Positions 16,801 to 24,972 of a stretch of 62,536 bases of DNA are shown one piece after another. The DNA comes from Lachnospiraceae bacterium. GTDB taxonomy: Bacteria > Bacillota > Clostridia > Lachnospirales > Lachnospiraceae. The stretch is taken from contig JAFQZU010000031.1 in the NCBI GenBank assembly GCA_017405805.1, forward strand, positions 1 through 62,536, written 5' to 3'. The position numbers were made by a program, and so were the translations under genes. The stretch's first letter is position 1, and each line of letters opens with the position of its first letter. The notes under the pieces were generated by a model. The model saw only the letters and a list, made by a program, of their open reading frames with translations. It did no database searches and was not told the DNA's origin.

Positions 16801-17834
16801 ATGTCTTTGCTTCATTGGGAAATCTGCGCAGCGTCGACATGAGCGCCGGCGTACAGGATTTCGGGACCGATGTGTTCAGGGAGGACACAAAACTCAAGAT
16901 CTTTGAGAGGAGCGGGGATGACCTGCGTATAGGCGTGGACTACCTGCAGGCCATGTACGAGAAGGGAAAGGTCTTCGAGCCGGCAGTCACCGTGCGGGCC
17001 GGCGGCGCCCTGCTTTCTTCCGAGGGGGAAAACCCCGATTACGAGGTCGTCTATGAGAGGACCGGAAGTATAAGGAGCGGCAGCAGAGACGGCCTGATCC
17101 GGATCCTCTTTAAGGGAAATTATGAGGGGATGGCCCCTTACAGTATCCCCTTCATCGTGCAGGATAACGCGGCAAATGGAGATAATATCAAGCAGCTGGA
17201 ATCCATCAGCATCAGCGGGGACGTCGTGTATAACGGGCAGGCGCAGAGGCCTCCTGTCGTCGTCCGCAGCGGGCGCTGGACCCTCAGGGAGGGTGTCGAT
17301 TATGTCCTGGATTATGAATATGCGGTGGACGCGGGCGACGGTTATTATACGGTGACGGCGACCGGGATCGGCGCCTATGTGGGAACGGTGACGGCGCGGT
17401 TCCGTATTCTGCCGCAGGACATCGCGGACAGGGAGCTGACAGCGGCGGTCCCGGAAGGAAACGAGAGACCGGTCGTGGAGGTCGAAGGACTGACGGAGGG
17501 GACGGATTACACCGTGACCTACGGGGTCGGCGAAGACCAGGATACGCTTACTGCTGCAGTGACCGGAAAGGGGAATTACACGGGAAGCGTCAGCGCAGAG
17601 GTCCTCTATGACGAAGACGCGGTCGGGGAATACGGCGTGAACAGCTGGCGCCCGCCCGTTTCGGACGGCGGAGGACTCAAGGTCCACGCCGCGGAGAACA
17701 CCGGATCAGCTGAGACGGCGCCGGCGGAAAAGCTGCGTAAATCTGCCCTTCCTCTTGTTTTCGGAGTGGCGGCAATGGCGGCGGCCGGCTTCTGGGCCTT
17801 CCTGGCCGGGAAGCGGAGAAAGGAAGAAGAGTAA
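13824..17834 (+). CDS. Cell-surface subtilisin-like serine protease (S8) with C-terminal anchor
   Basis: 1336 residues. An N-terminal hydrophobic segment (IEALIAIPFVFHLS) is a probable signal peptide, followed by eleven acidic heptads. Residues ~170-440 are an S8 peptidase with D189 (VIDTGIN), H230 (NGHGTHTAGI) and S392 (GTSSAAA), so the triad is intact. Next come a fibronectin-like segment, a bacterial Ig-like segment, a BspA-type LRR region (~700-900; IGENAFSG, IAYRAFFESN), more Ig-like repeats, then a membrane helix (LPLVFGVAAMAAAGFWAFLAG) and a KRRKEEE tail without a clear LPxTG. It is exported and membrane-held, cleaving unknown proteins outside. GGAGG precedes ATG 13824. Confidence 0.9.
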   Translation: MHRRHIEALIAIPFVFHLSTVQAMGAELPVPEPAAVTDVFEYEETEAVSEESEELPEETEAVAEETEELPEESEDVSEETEELPEETEAVAEETEGISEEPGEIPAETEELPEEAEDISEEETDAAPDQEQSEAEAGLLLTEEAPEAAKSAAQSDQGGDSMGLTDVVNKTNVLQKAGKLHSETVVAVIDTGINTGHSLFQGRLLSDPAKEGQSRSFIHSDTGDYEDRNGHGTHTAGIIAHNTPDSVKILALQALHEDQHGTAEDITKAIDCAVQSGAGIINMSLSTARSDFGTDDAFHAYTEALKAAIDRAVRKGVLIVASAGNADGDERDCADLWPAACDKAVTVSALGVNGNLYGGSRYGAAVDFCAPGQSVNSAWIGGKDAYKEQSGTSSAAAYITAALANIKLYNPGKSAEQLVELLKESAKDLGKSGKDDLYGYGMPIFSDGEVPRPARPQIESVEYACYAESEALKLTWEAQPGVQYEVLRRSGDGGKAEKIGTSSQGFFNDESYLNGHTYYYSIKCADEGFFKDSAVSEEKEYYAEGPDEMFWDISEEPIEAGKTRQIPESIVAYASRFSGVRWTSGDETIAKVSQSGLITGVGGGRTYIEVRDPDGRIRNRYDVVIVDKNKAGKNVYWYFDENTGTLTLTGSGDMTQGRDIVWPWSYEAQKGKTLPVKKIVIGENITSIGNSAFGNGLNRYSFHGLNTPVEIVGMEGVKKIGENAFSGLHIKGTFRLPENVSIGDFAFDGTSMEELYIPASVKNTGLGDRYIFSSGIGRYTVEEGNPLYSAQDGVLFDTGKTTLIACPKSLTGRYVIPETVKKIAYRAFFESNLTAVEIPEGVTVIDDEAFCDAKSLREIIFPDSVRKIGVSAFYHTALTSVRVPKLTESYDAFNGCTALRDLYYDGFRSEYLKATGEEYLLRKVRFHTDTGGRMQNGFLWTAKESEDGKDLVLTISGNGRMPDYSDPKKTPWYKGIAEITKVVLSDGITYVGNNVFASLGNLRSVDMSAGVQDFGTDVFREDTKLKIFERSGDDLRIGVDYLQAMYEKGKVFEPAVTVRAGGALLSSEGENPDYEVVYERTGSIRSGSRDGLIRILFKGNYEGMAPYSIPFIVQDNAANGDNIKQLESISISGDVVYNGQAQRPPVVVRSGRWTLREGVDYVLDYEYAVDAGDGYYTVTATGIGAYVGTVTARFRILPQDIADRELTAAVPEGNERPVVEVEGLTEGTDYTVTYGVGEDQDTLTAAVTGKGNYTGSVSAEVLYDEDAVGEYGVNSWRPPVSDGGGLKVHAAENTGSAETAPAEKLRKSALPLVFGVAAMAAAGFWAFLAGKRRKEEE
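13950..14180 (+). repeat. Eleven 21-bp in-frame repeats encoding acidic heptads
   Basis: Eleven consecutive 7-residue units alternate between EETEAVA and EETEELP types, with EESEDVS, EETEGIS and EEPGEIP variants. The DNA is a 231-bp imperfect minisatellite in the linker of the surface protease. Repeat number can change by slippage without breaking the frame. Confidence 0.85.
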
Positions 17835-17861
17835 GAAGACGGGCGCAAGGCGGGGCCAATC

Positions 17862-17890
17862 TTGACATTCCTTCCCCGGGATTTTAGAAT
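17862..17890 (+). promoter_or_regulatory. Strong sigma-A-type promoter of the GlsB-like gene
   Basis: A perfect -35 TTGACA (17862-17867), a 17-base spacer and -10 TAGAAT (17885-17890) lie 24 bases before the start codon. Confidence 0.75.
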
Positions 17891-17913
17891 CCTCTCAGAA
17901 GGAGGTATCTGTA

Positions 17914-18150
17914 ATGGGCTTTATCATCGGAATCATTGCGGGCGCCATCTCCGGATGGCTCGCGGGAAAGATCATGAGCACGGAATTCTCCATGATCGGC
18001 AACATTGTGATCGGCGTGATCGGCGGTTTTGTCGGAAGCCTGCTGCTGAGCCTGGTCGGCATTCACGGCGACGGCTTCATTGGAAATATTATCGTATCGG
18101 TCATCGGCGCATGTGCTTTTATCGCGATCGTGAGAGCGATCAGGAAATAG
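17914..18150 (+). CDS. GlsB/YeaQ/YmgE family small membrane protein
   Basis: 78 residues, almost entirely hydrophobic and Gly-rich, with three helices (GFIIGIIAGAISGWLAGKI, then MIGNIVIGVIGGFVGSLLL, then FIGNIIVSVIGACAFIAIV). This is the transglycosylase-associated (GlsB/YeaQ) signature. The family is induced by envelope or general stress in many bacteria, and its molecular role is not known. It is a single-gene unit with its own strong promoter, an AGGAGG site and a downstream terminator. Confidence 0.88.
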   Translation: MGFIIGIIAGAISGWLAGKIMSTEFSMIGNIVIGVIGGFVGSLLLSLVGIHGDGFIGNIIVSVIGACAFIAIVRAIRK

Positions 18151-18180
18151 CGCAGACGGCGTAAAGACGGCGCACAGGGG

Positions 18181-18229
18181 CAGCCTGTCTGACATCCCGG
18201 AACGAAAGGGGATGCGGGCAGGCTGTTTT
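18181..18229 (+). terminator. Intrinsic terminator after the GlsB-like gene
   Basis: A long imperfect hairpin is closed by CAGCCTG (18181-18187) and CAGGCTG (18219-18225), with inner CATCCC/GGGATG pairing, and is followed by TTTT. Confidence 0.7.
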
Positions 18230-18257
18230 CTTTCGCCCGGGAGGAGAGTGAAGCCCC

Positions 18258-18286
18258 TTGTCTCGGGGCGCATATTATATTACAAT
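18258..18286 (+). promoter_or_regulatory. Promoter of the cytidylate-kinase-like/TRAP operon
   Basis: TTGTCT (18258-18263) and TACAAT (18281-18286) are 17 bases apart. The ~75-base leader that follows holds a small hairpin, GTGATG-12nt-CATCAC (18303-18326). Confidence 0.6.
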
Positions 18287-18366
18287 TCTTTATTGGGATA
18301 AAGTGATGAAGAGCTTCCTGCATCACAGTAATGTAAATCAAGAAACACGTAAGTTAGGAGGAAATC

Positions 18367-18987
18367 ATGCCGGAAAATGGAAAGAAAGAAGTGATCAGTT
18401 ATCCGGTCATCACCATCAGCAGAGAGTATGGCGCGCTGGGAAGGACGCTGGCTTCAGCGCTCTCGGACCGCCTCGGGATTCCTTATTATGACAAGGATTT
18501 CGTGAAAAAGACGGCGCAGGAGAGCGGATACGAGATGGAGGAAGTTGAGAGGGAGAGCGAGGACATGAGCACGTCGGAAAGGATGCTCAATACCTTCCTC
18601 AACAGCGCGGTCTCATACAACAGTTCCATCGACGCGATCTTCCGTGCGCAGAAAAAGGTCATCCTGGAGCTGGCGAAGTCGCCCTGCATCATCGTCGGCC
18701 GCTGCGCGGACCACATCCTGCGGGAGGCGGGGGCCGATCCGCTCTGCATCTATCTCTATGCGTCCGTGGATGCGCGGATGAAGCGCGCGAAGGAACTGGA
18801 TGCGCCCCAGGGACAGAACCTGGCCAAATATATCGAAAAGCGCGACAAACAGCGCAAGACCTACTACAAGCAGTACACCGGCTGCGACATGGGACAGGCG
18901 TCCAATTATACGATCTGTTTTGACACCGGCAGGATCAGCATCCCTACCTGCACCGATATCGTAATGCAATTGCTTGAACAGAAATAA
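18367..18987 (+). CDS. Cytidylate-kinase-like family protein
   Basis: 206 residues of the AAA/P-loop cytidylate-kinase-like family (Cytidylate_kin2). The N-terminal ITISREYGALGRTLA takes the place of the canonical P-loop, followed by LGIPYYDKDFV, IIVGRCADHIL and a C-terminal KYIEKRDKQRKTYYKQYTG lid region. True CMP kinase activity is uncertain because the family differs from Cmk and a separate cmk usually exists. It starts behind AGGAGG and is followed after 15 bases by a TAXI-TRAP transporter, probably in one transcript. Confidence 0.85.
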   Translation: MPENGKKEVISYPVITISREYGALGRTLASALSDRLGIPYYDKDFVKKTAQESGYEMEEVERESEDMSTSERMLNTFLNSAVSYNSSIDAIFRAQKKVILELAKSPCIIVGRCADHILREAGADPLCIYLYASVDARMKRAKELDAPQGQNLAKYIEKRDKQRKTYYKQYTGCDMGQASNYTICFDTGRISIPTCTDIVMQLLEQK

Positions 18988-19002
18988 GAGGGGGGAACGG
19001 CA

Positions 19003-19968
19003 ATGCTTAAAAGAGTGAAAAGAGCGGCGGTAAGCGTTCTGCTTGTCGTCTGCATGCTTGCGCTTTCCGGCTGCGGCGGGCAGCGCATGATGATGGGGAC
19101 CGGCGGAACGGCGGGAACCTACTACGCCTTCGGCGGGGTCCTGGCCCAGTACATGAAGAACTATACGGGATACAGCGTGACGGCGGTCTCGACGGCGGCC
19201 TCCAAGGCCAATATCCAGAGTATCGGCGACGGGGACTACCAGATGGGCTTTACCCAGTCCGACGTCATGAGCTACGCCTGGGAGGGCAGCAAGTCCTTCG
19301 AGACGGACGGCCCCTGCAGGGATTTCCGCGTGATGGGCGCTCTCTACGCGGAGACCGTACAGCTGATCACCATGGACGATGACATCAAAAGCGTAGAGGA
19401 CTTAAAGGGCAGGAGCGTCTCCATCGGCGCGCCCGGATCCGGCGTCTACTTCAACGCTGTGGACGTGCTGGAAGGAGCGGGACTGACGGTGGATGACATC
19501 AAGCCTCAGTACCAGAGTTTTGACGACAGTAAGGAGGCCCTCAAGGACGGACAGATCGACGCGGCCTTCATCGTCGCCGGCGCGCCCACTTCCGCGATCA
19601 CGGAGCTGGCTACGACCAACGGCGTGTACCTGATCCCCATCGAAGGGGAGCTCCGCGACAAGATCATGTCCATCTGCCCTTATTACGCGCCGCTGCAGAT
19701 CCCTGCGGACACGTACCCGGGGCAGCCCGATCCCATCGAGACGATCACTATCAAGGCCACGATGGTGGTGGACGCGGATCTGGACGAGGAAGTGGTGTAT
19801 GAACTGACCAAGGCAATTTTTGACCACAAGGAAGAGATCACGCTTGAGAACGCCAAGGGGGCGGAGCTTTCCATTGAGAACGCGACCACCGGGATCACGG
19901 TTCCTTTCCACGCCGGAGCAGCCAGGTATTTCGCGGAGCACGGCGTGAATGTGGAGACACTGGACTAA
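19003..19968 (+). CDS. TAXI-family TRAP transporter solute-binding lipoprotein
   Basis: 321 residues. A basic start, a hydrophobic stretch and the lipobox LSGC (Cys ~25) predict a membrane-tethered extracytoplasmic binding protein. The TAXI signatures are MGTGGTAGTYYAFGG at ~30 and the segment DLKGRSVSIGAPGSGV. The family feeds a tripartite ATP-independent importer, with glutamate and other carboxylates as known or suspected ligands; the ligand here is not predictable. The fused permease follows 12 bases later. Confidence 0.92.
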   Translation: MLKRVKRAAVSVLLVVCMLALSGCGGQRMMMGTGGTAGTYYAFGGVLAQYMKNYTGYSVTAVSTAASKANIQSIGDGDYQMGFTQSDVMSYAWEGSKSFETDGPCRDFRVMGALYAETVQLITMDDDIKSVEDLKGRSVSIGAPGSGVYFNAVDVLEGAGLTVDDIKPQYQSFDDSKEALKDGQIDAAFIVAGAPTSAITELATTNGVYLIPIEGELRDKIMSICPYYAPLQIPADTYPGQPDPIETITIKATMVVDADLDEEVVYELTKAIFDHKEEITLENAKGAELSIENATTGITVPFHAGAARYFAEHGVNVETLD

Positions 19969-19980
19969 GGAGGGGACCTC

Positions 19981-22017
19981 ATGAATAATATCAAGGAAAA
20001 AGACCGGGAATATGAAGTCGTGCAGGAAGACCTCGAGGAGGTCATGCGCAAATATGACAGGGAATCCAACGTGCGCGTGTGGAAAGGGACGCCGGCGCTG
20101 GTCGTCAAGGCGATCCTGATCGGATTTTCGCTGTTCTGTATCTGGGTGACGCTGTTCGCCACCTTCCTGGAGGAAATCCGCCTGACCTCCTTCATGGGCC
20201 TGATCATTCTTCTGGGCTTTCTGACCTATCCCGCCAAAAAAGGCGAGCAGAAAGTCAACTACATCCCCTGGTACGACATCGTCGGCATGGTACTGGGGAC
20301 GGGTGCGTTTCTTTACTATACCTTTAACGCCGAGCAGATCATCCAGCAGGGAACACGCTTTACGCCGCTGCAGATCGTGATCGCGGTCGTGGGCGTGGCG
20401 GCGCTCTTAGAGGTGACCCGAAGGAGCGTGGGCTGGCCCATCCTGATCGTGGCGCTGTTTTTCATCGTATACGCGATCGTCTACGGCCTGACCAATCCGT
20501 CCATCGTGGGAAGACTGCGCTATCTGGTGCGGAACCTGTTCTATGCCAAGACGGGTATCCTGTCGACGCCGGTCAACGTGTGCTCCAAGTACATCGTCGT
20601 CTTTATTATTTTCGGCGCCTTCCTGGAGCGCACCGGCATCTCGGAATTCTTCATCAACCTGGCTAACTGCGCGGCAGGCCGTTACGCCGGCGGTCCCGCC
20701 AAGGTGGCGGTCATCTCGTCCGCGCTCTGCGGCATGGTGAGCGGATCCTCCGTCGGCAACACGGTCACGACCGGTTCCGTCACGATCCCCATGATGAAGG
20801 ATACGGGCTATAAAGCTGAATTTGCGGGCGCCGTCGAGGCGGCGGCCTCCACGGGCGGACAGATCATGCCTCCCATCATGGGCGCGGCGGCCTTCCTCAT
20901 GGCGGATATCATCGGCGTTCCATATTCGGATATCCTGGTGCGCGCCATTCTGCCTGCCATCCTGTATTTCACGGGCATTTTCATCGCCGTCCATCTGGAG
21001 GCGAAAAAATACGGCCTGACCGGCATTCCCGTATCGAAGCTTCCGAAGTTTTCGAAACTGATCCGGAAGGTATATCTGCTTACGCCGCTCGTCCTGCTCG
21101 TCATCTGGGTCTCCAACAACATGATGACCATGCAGAGGGCAGCGGCTTACTCCATCATCGCGGCCATTATCGTAGGCGTCGTGGACGGCATCATCGACGG
21201 CAGCTATGCGCAGGCTGTGAGGGACCTGCGGGACGGCGGAAGCAAGAACCCCGTGGGAGAGGCCATCGTCGGAAATAAGGAGGACACCGGAAACTGCTTC
21301 ACGATCCGCAAATTCCTGGATTCCCTGGAGGCGGGCGGAAAGGGCACCATCACCGTGGGCGCTGCCTGCGGCGTGGCCGGCATCATCTCCGGAACGATCA
21401 CCATGACGGGTCTTGCCAACGAAATGATCAACGCCATCGTGGCGGTGGCGGGCGACAAGCTCTTTATCGCCCTGTTCCTGACCATGCTGTGCTGCATCGT
21501 CCTGGGCATGGGCGTGCCCACCACGGCGACTTACTGCATCATGGCTGCCACCTGCGCCCCGATCCTGACCCGCATGGGCGTGCCGATCCTGGCAGCGCAC
21601 TTTTTCGTGTTCTACTTCGGAATCGTGGCAGACATCACGCCTCCCGTCGCCCTGGCGGCATACGCGGGCAGCGCGATCGCCAAGTCCAATCCCATGCGGA
21701 CGGCCTTCAACGCGACCAAGCTCGCCATTGCGGCTTTCATCATTCCATATGTGTTCTGCTTCAGCCCCGCCATGCTGCTGATCGAAACCAACGCGGCAAG
21801 TGTGGCGCTGATCGCGGTGACTTCGCTGATCGGTATTTTTGCCGTGGCAGCGGCTCTGGAGGGATATCTCTTCAGGGAGATGGGCATCGTGGACAGGGTG
21901 CTCCTGATCGCCGGCGGCCTGATGATGATCGTCCCCGGCGCGGTGACGGATATCGGCGGCCTTGTGCTGATCGCAGCCGGGATCGGTATCCAGTTCATGG
22001 GACGAAAGAAGGCATAA
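19981..22017 (+). CDS. TRAP transporter permease, fused small and large subunits (4TM/12TM type)
   Basis: 678 residues with about sixteen membrane helices. The N-terminal part corresponds to the small DctQ-like subunit and the rest to the large DctM-like subunit, as usual for TAXI systems. Signature DctM segments include VISSALCGMVSGSSVGNTVTTGS and the GGQIMPPIMGAAAFLMADIIGVPY loop. It imports the ligand delivered by the adjacent TAXI protein, driven by an ion gradient. It overlaps no neighbour and is the last gene before the next promoter. Confidence 0.93.
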   Translation: MNNIKEKDREYEVVQEDLEEVMRKYDRESNVRVWKGTPALVVKAILIGFSLFCIWVTLFATFLEEIRLTSFMGLIILLGFLTYPAKKGEQKVNYIPWYDIVGMVLGTGAFLYYTFNAEQIIQQGTRFTPLQIVIAVVGVAALLEVTRRSVGWPILIVALFFIVYAIVYGLTNPSIVGRLRYLVRNLFYAKTGILSTPVNVCSKYIVVFIIFGAFLERTGISEFFINLANCAAGRYAGGPAKVAVISSALCGMVSGSSVGNTVTTGSVTIPMMKDTGYKAEFAGAVEAAASTGGQIMPPIMGAAAFLMADIIGVPYSDILVRAILPAILYFTGIFIAVHLEAKKYGLTGIPVSKLPKFSKLIRKVYLLTPLVLLVIWVSNNMMTMQRAAAYSIIAAIIVGVVDGIIDGSYAQAVRDLRDGGSKNPVGEAIVGNKEDTGNCFTIRKFLDSLEAGGKGTITVGAACGVAGIISGTITMTGLANEMINAIVAVAGDKLFIALFLTMLCCIVLGMGVPTTATYCIMAATCAPILTRMGVPILAAHFFVFYFGIVADITPPVALAAYAGSAIAKSNPMRTAFNATKLAIAAFIIPYVFCFSPAMLLIETNAASVALIAVTSLIGIFAVAAALEGYLFREMGIVDRVLLIAGGLMMIVPGAVTDIGGLVLIAAGIGIQFMGRKKA

Positions 22018-22030
22018 AAAGCCCGCTTTG

Positions 22031-22070
22031 TGCTATAATAGACGTGTCTCATTAATAATCGTTTTCGATT
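22031..22070 (+). promoter_or_regulatory. Extended -10 promoter plus palindrome ahead of the PfpI-like gene
   Basis: TGCTATAAT (22031-22039) is an extended -10 element. About 18 bases further is the perfect inverted repeat AATCG-TTTT-CGATT (22057-22070) in the early transcribed region, a possible operator or a small hairpin. Confidence 0.5.
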
Positions 22071-22097
22071 GATCATTGTGTAAAGGAGGTTGTTGAA

Positions 22098-22676
22098 ATG
22101 GCAAAGAAGGTTCTTCTGCTCTGCGGCGATTTTACGGAGGATTACGAGACGATGGTACCCTTCCAGGCGCTGGGCGTCCTGGGCTATCAGGTGGACGCAG
22201 TGTGCCCCGACAAGAAAGCGGGCGACACCGTCGCGACTGCCGTGCATGACTTTCTGGGGGAGCAGACCTACACGGAGCTGCGGGGACACAATTTTGCACT
22301 TACGGCTGATTTTGACGCGGTGAAGACGGAGGATTACGAAGGCCTGTTCATCACCGGCGGGCGCGCGCCGGAGTATATCCGCCTCAACGCCCGTGTGCTG
22401 GAGATCGTACGCGAGTTCTTTGCGGAGGGCAAGCCCGTCGCCGCGATCTGCCACGGACCGCAGGTCCTGGCGGCAGCAGGCGTACTCAAGGGATACAAGG
22501 CGACGGCCTATCCGGCAGTCGGCCCGGATGTGACGCTCGCCGGCGGAACTTACGTGGAAGTGCCCGTGACGGACGCGGTGGTCGACCGCAATCTGGTCAC
22601 GGCACCGGCCTGGCCCGGCGACACGGCGATCGTGAAGGAATTCGCCGCGCTCATGGGCGCAAAGATCGAAATCTGA
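22098..22676 (+). CDS. DJ-1/PfpI family protein
   Basis: 192 residues, the single-domain length of this family. The nucleophile-elbow cysteine is C118 in [10 protein letters not shown], with an acidic residue near position 17 in GDFTEDYE and the [10 protein letters not shown] loop. Family members act as proteases, glyoxalases or protein/nucleotide deglycases, so the exact activity cannot be read from the sequence. It is a cytoplasmic stress-type enzyme with its own promoter, an AAAGGAGG site and a terminator. Confidence 0.88.
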   Translation: MAKKVLLLCGDFTEDYETMVPFQALGVLGYQVDAVCPDKKAGDTVATAVHDFLGEQTYTELRGHNFALTADFDAVKTEDYEGLFITGGRAPEYIRLNARVLEIVREFFAEGKPVAAICHGPQVLAAAGVLKGYKATAYPAVGPDVTLAGGTYVEVPVTDAVVDRNLVTAPAWPGDTAIVKEFAALMGAKIEI

Positions 22677-22688
22677 CATCATAATGCG

Positions 22689-22734
22689 GCGCGGCGGACA
22701 TGGAGACATGCCGCCGCGCTGTCTCTTTTCTTTT
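22689..22734 (+). terminator. Intrinsic terminator after the PfpI-like gene
   Basis: GCGCGGCGG-A-CATG pairs with CATGCCGCCGCGC around a GAGA loop, followed by TGTCTCTTTTCTTTT. Confidence 0.8.
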
Positions 22735-22747
22735 GTACGGAAATATT

Positions 22748-23908
22748 ATGATCACACTGCTTGCGAAAAAACTGATCCCCAACTATAAAGATACGGATGA
22801 CCTGAACGTGCGCCGCGCCTACGGCATGCTGGCCGGCCTGACGGGAATTGTCCTGAACCTGCTTTTGTTCATCGTGAAATTCTGGTGCGCCCACCGCGCC
22901 CATTCCGTCTCTATGAGCGCGGATGCCTTCAACAATCTCTCGGACGCGGGCGGAAGCATCGTGATGCTCTGCGGCTTCGCGCTGGCCGGAAAAGCCGCGG
23001 ACCGCAATCACCCCTACGGACACGGCAGAATGGAGTATCTGGCGGGGCTTTTCGTGAGCTTTTCCATCATGCTGATGGGATTTGAACTCGCCAGGACGTC
23101 GGCCGACAGGATCCTGCATCCGCAGAAAACGCTGTTCCGCGCGGATCTGGCCCTGATCATGTGCGCGACAGTCCTGGTAAAGATGTACATGTTTTACTAT
23201 AACTACAGGCTCTCGGAGACGCTGCACAGCACTGCCCTGCGTTCGGCCGCCATGGATTCGGCGGGAGACTGTGCGGCGACCGCCGCCGTGCTGGCGGGAC
23301 AGGCAGTATCGGCCGTCACGAGTCTGCAGCCGGACGCCGTACTGGGGCTTCTTCTGTCCGTCTGGATCATCCGGGGCGGCATCCGCTCCGCCCTCGAGAC
23401 GGCAAGTCCTCTCCTGGGAGAGGCGCCGGACGCCTCCCTGATCGAAGAGATCGAAAAGAAGGTGAACAGGGCGGACGGGATCCTGGGCATGCATGATCTG
23501 CTGGTCCATGATTACGGTCCGGGCAGGACCATCATTTCCCTGCACGCGGAGGTGGACGCGGACATGACGCTTCTGGATGCGCACGAGCTGGCGGACGGGC
23601 TCGAGAGGCAGCTCGGAGAAGAGCTCGGGGTGGAGGCGGTGATCCATATAGATCCCGTCGTGACAGCGGGCGAGAAGGAGCGGAATATGCGCAGATGGCT
23701 GACGGGCATTCTTGCGGAATGGTCTCCCGACGCTTCCATCCATGATCTGCGGATCACGGGGAAGGGAGATGACAGGACGCTCTCTTTTGACGCGGTCGTC
23801 CCCTATGAGCTGAAGAGATCGGACGAGGACCTAGTGCAGGAATTAAAAAGGACGATCCGCCTTCGCGAACCGTCCCTGCAGACCGATATCAGGCTGGACA
23901 GGAGATGA
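22748..23908 (+). CDS. Cation diffusion facilitator (CDF) metal exporter
   Basis: 386 residues from ATG 22748. Upstream in-frame starts fall in the preceding terminator, so they are rejected. The transmembrane half carries the CDF metal-site motifs SADAFNNLSDAGGS and HPYGHGRMEY and, in the fifth helix region, DSAGD. The C-terminal ~180 residues are an extended cytoplasmic domain (HDLLVHDYGPGRTIISLHAEVDADM and beyond). CDF proteins export Zn, Mn, Co or Fe by proton antiport. The metal is not decided here. Confidence 0.9.
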   Translation: MITLLAKKLIPNYKDTDDLNVRRAYGMLAGLTGIVLNLLLFIVKFWCAHRAHSVSMSADAFNNLSDAGGSIVMLCGFALAGKAADRNHPYGHGRMEYLAGLFVSFSIMLMGFELARTSADRILHPQKTLFRADLALIMCATVLVKMYMFYYNYRLSETLHSTALRSAAMDSAGDCAATAAVLAGQAVSAVTSLQPDAVLGLLLSVWIIRGGIRSALETASPLLGEAPDASLIEEIEKKVNRADGILGMHDLLVHDYGPGRTIISLHAEVDADMTLLDAHELADGLERQLGEELGVEAVIHIDPVVTAGEKERNMRRWLTGILAEWSPDASIHDLRITGKGDDRTLSFDAVVPYELKRSDEDLVQELKRTIRLREPSLQTDIRLDRR

Positions 23909-23936
23909 CCGCCCTGTCCGCTCATTTCTTTTTGTG
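23896..23936 (+). terminator. Terminator at the CDF/DegV convergent junction
   Basis: GGACAGG (23896-23902) pairs with CCTGTCC (23913-23919) across the CDF stop codon, followed by a T-rich run (TTTCTTTTT). It lies partly in the 3' end of the convergent degV gene. Confidence 0.6.
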
Positions 23937-24782
23937 CCCGGCAAAAAAAGCCACGGCAATGGCCCCCGGTCCCGCGTAGGTCCCGATGGTGGCGCCCACG
24001 TTCGCGACGGGGATGCTGTCCGCCTTCCCCTCGTAAAGGAAGGCCGAGTCCTTCAGGTATTTCTGCAGCGTCTCGTCCGAAAATCCGGTAAATCCGGAAC
24101 AGTAGGGCATGTCAAAATCAATGCCGCCGGTCTTCTCGATGAACTCGGTGAGCATGTTGTTTCCGTTGCGGGAGCCCCGCGCCTTGCCCAGGATCTTTAC
24201 GACGCCGTCCTCGATGGTGAGAACGGGCTTGATGGACAGAAGGCCGCCGGCAAAAGCGGAGATGGACGAGATCCGGCCGCCCAGCTTCAGGTATTCCAGC
24301 GTGTTGAAGATGGCAATGACGTGGGCGTCGGGGAGTTCCTTCAGGATGGTCTCATAGATCTGCTGCGCCGGAAGGCCCTGGTCGCGCAGGCGCACGGCCC
24401 GCTCCACGATGATATACTGGGAGATGCAGAACTGACGCGTATCCACCACGTAAACCCGGTCCCCGAATTCCGCGGCGGCGGCGCAGGCGCTCTGGTAGGA
24501 GCCCGAGACGCCGGAGGAGAGGCAGAAACAGATGACGCTGTCCCCCCTGTCCACGAATTCCCGGAAGACCTGTCCGTATTCGTAAGGCGTGATCTGGCTG
24601 GTCTTGGGGATCTCATCGGACTCGACGAGCCGCTCGTAGAACTGGCGGACCGGAAGTGTCACGCCGTCCAGAAACTCCTCCTCCCCGAACCGGACCTTGA
24701 GGGGAATGACCGTGATATTCCATTTGGCAGCCAGCTCCTGCGAGATGTCGCTGGCCGAATCGGTGATGATCCTGATGCTCAT
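23922..24782 (-). CDS. DegV family fatty-acid-binding protein
   Basis: 286 residues, family length. It has IITDSASDISQELA at the N-terminus, the SSGVSGSYQSA loop, LEYLKLGGRIS near residue 165, and a C-terminal GATIGTYAGPGAIAVAF. DegV (FakB-like) proteins hold a fatty acid that can be phosphorylated by a FakA kinase to feed phospholipid synthesis. No fakA is visible nearby. It is divergent from the dgkA operon and shares its upstream region. Confidence 0.9.
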   Translation of the reverse strand: MSIRIITDSASDISQELAAKWNITVIPLKVRFGEEEFLDGVTLPVRQFYERLVESDEIPKTSQITPYEYGQVFREFVDRGDSVICFCLSSGVSGSYQSACAAAAEFGDRVYVVDTRQFCISQYIIVERAVRLRDQGLPAQQIYETILKELPDAHVIAIFNTLEYLKLGGRISSISAFAGGLLSIKPVLTIEDGVVKILGKARGSRNGNNMLTEFIEKTGGIDFDMPYCSGFTGFSDETLQKYLKDSAFLYEGKADSIPVANVGATIGTYAGPGAIAVAFFAGHKKK

Positions 24783-24904
24783 ATATCTGTATCTCCTTTT
24801 TCGCTTATACGCTATTTAACTATTCTAGGTTCTGAACGTTGATTTTTCAACAGATTGAGAGCTTTTCAAGTGTACAAAATAAACCCGTAAAACCGTGTCG
24901 GATT

Positions 24905-24913
24905 TGGTATAAT
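24905..24913 (+). promoter_or_regulatory. Extended -10 promoter of the dgkA-ubiB operon
   Basis: TGGTATAAT forms a full extended -10 element 60 bases before the dgkA-like start. The -35 is weak. Confidence 0.55.
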
Positions 24914-24972
24914 GTATAAAAGCGGGTCCTTCCGCCGGCCGGACAGGACCTGAACAGGAAAGGAACACGGGA

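Noticed and set aside
10721-17834. Kinase and subtilase cluster as a phage-defence island
   Set aside because: No integrase, toxin, nuclease or defence gene accompanies it, and the exported LRR/protease layout fits surface sensing better.
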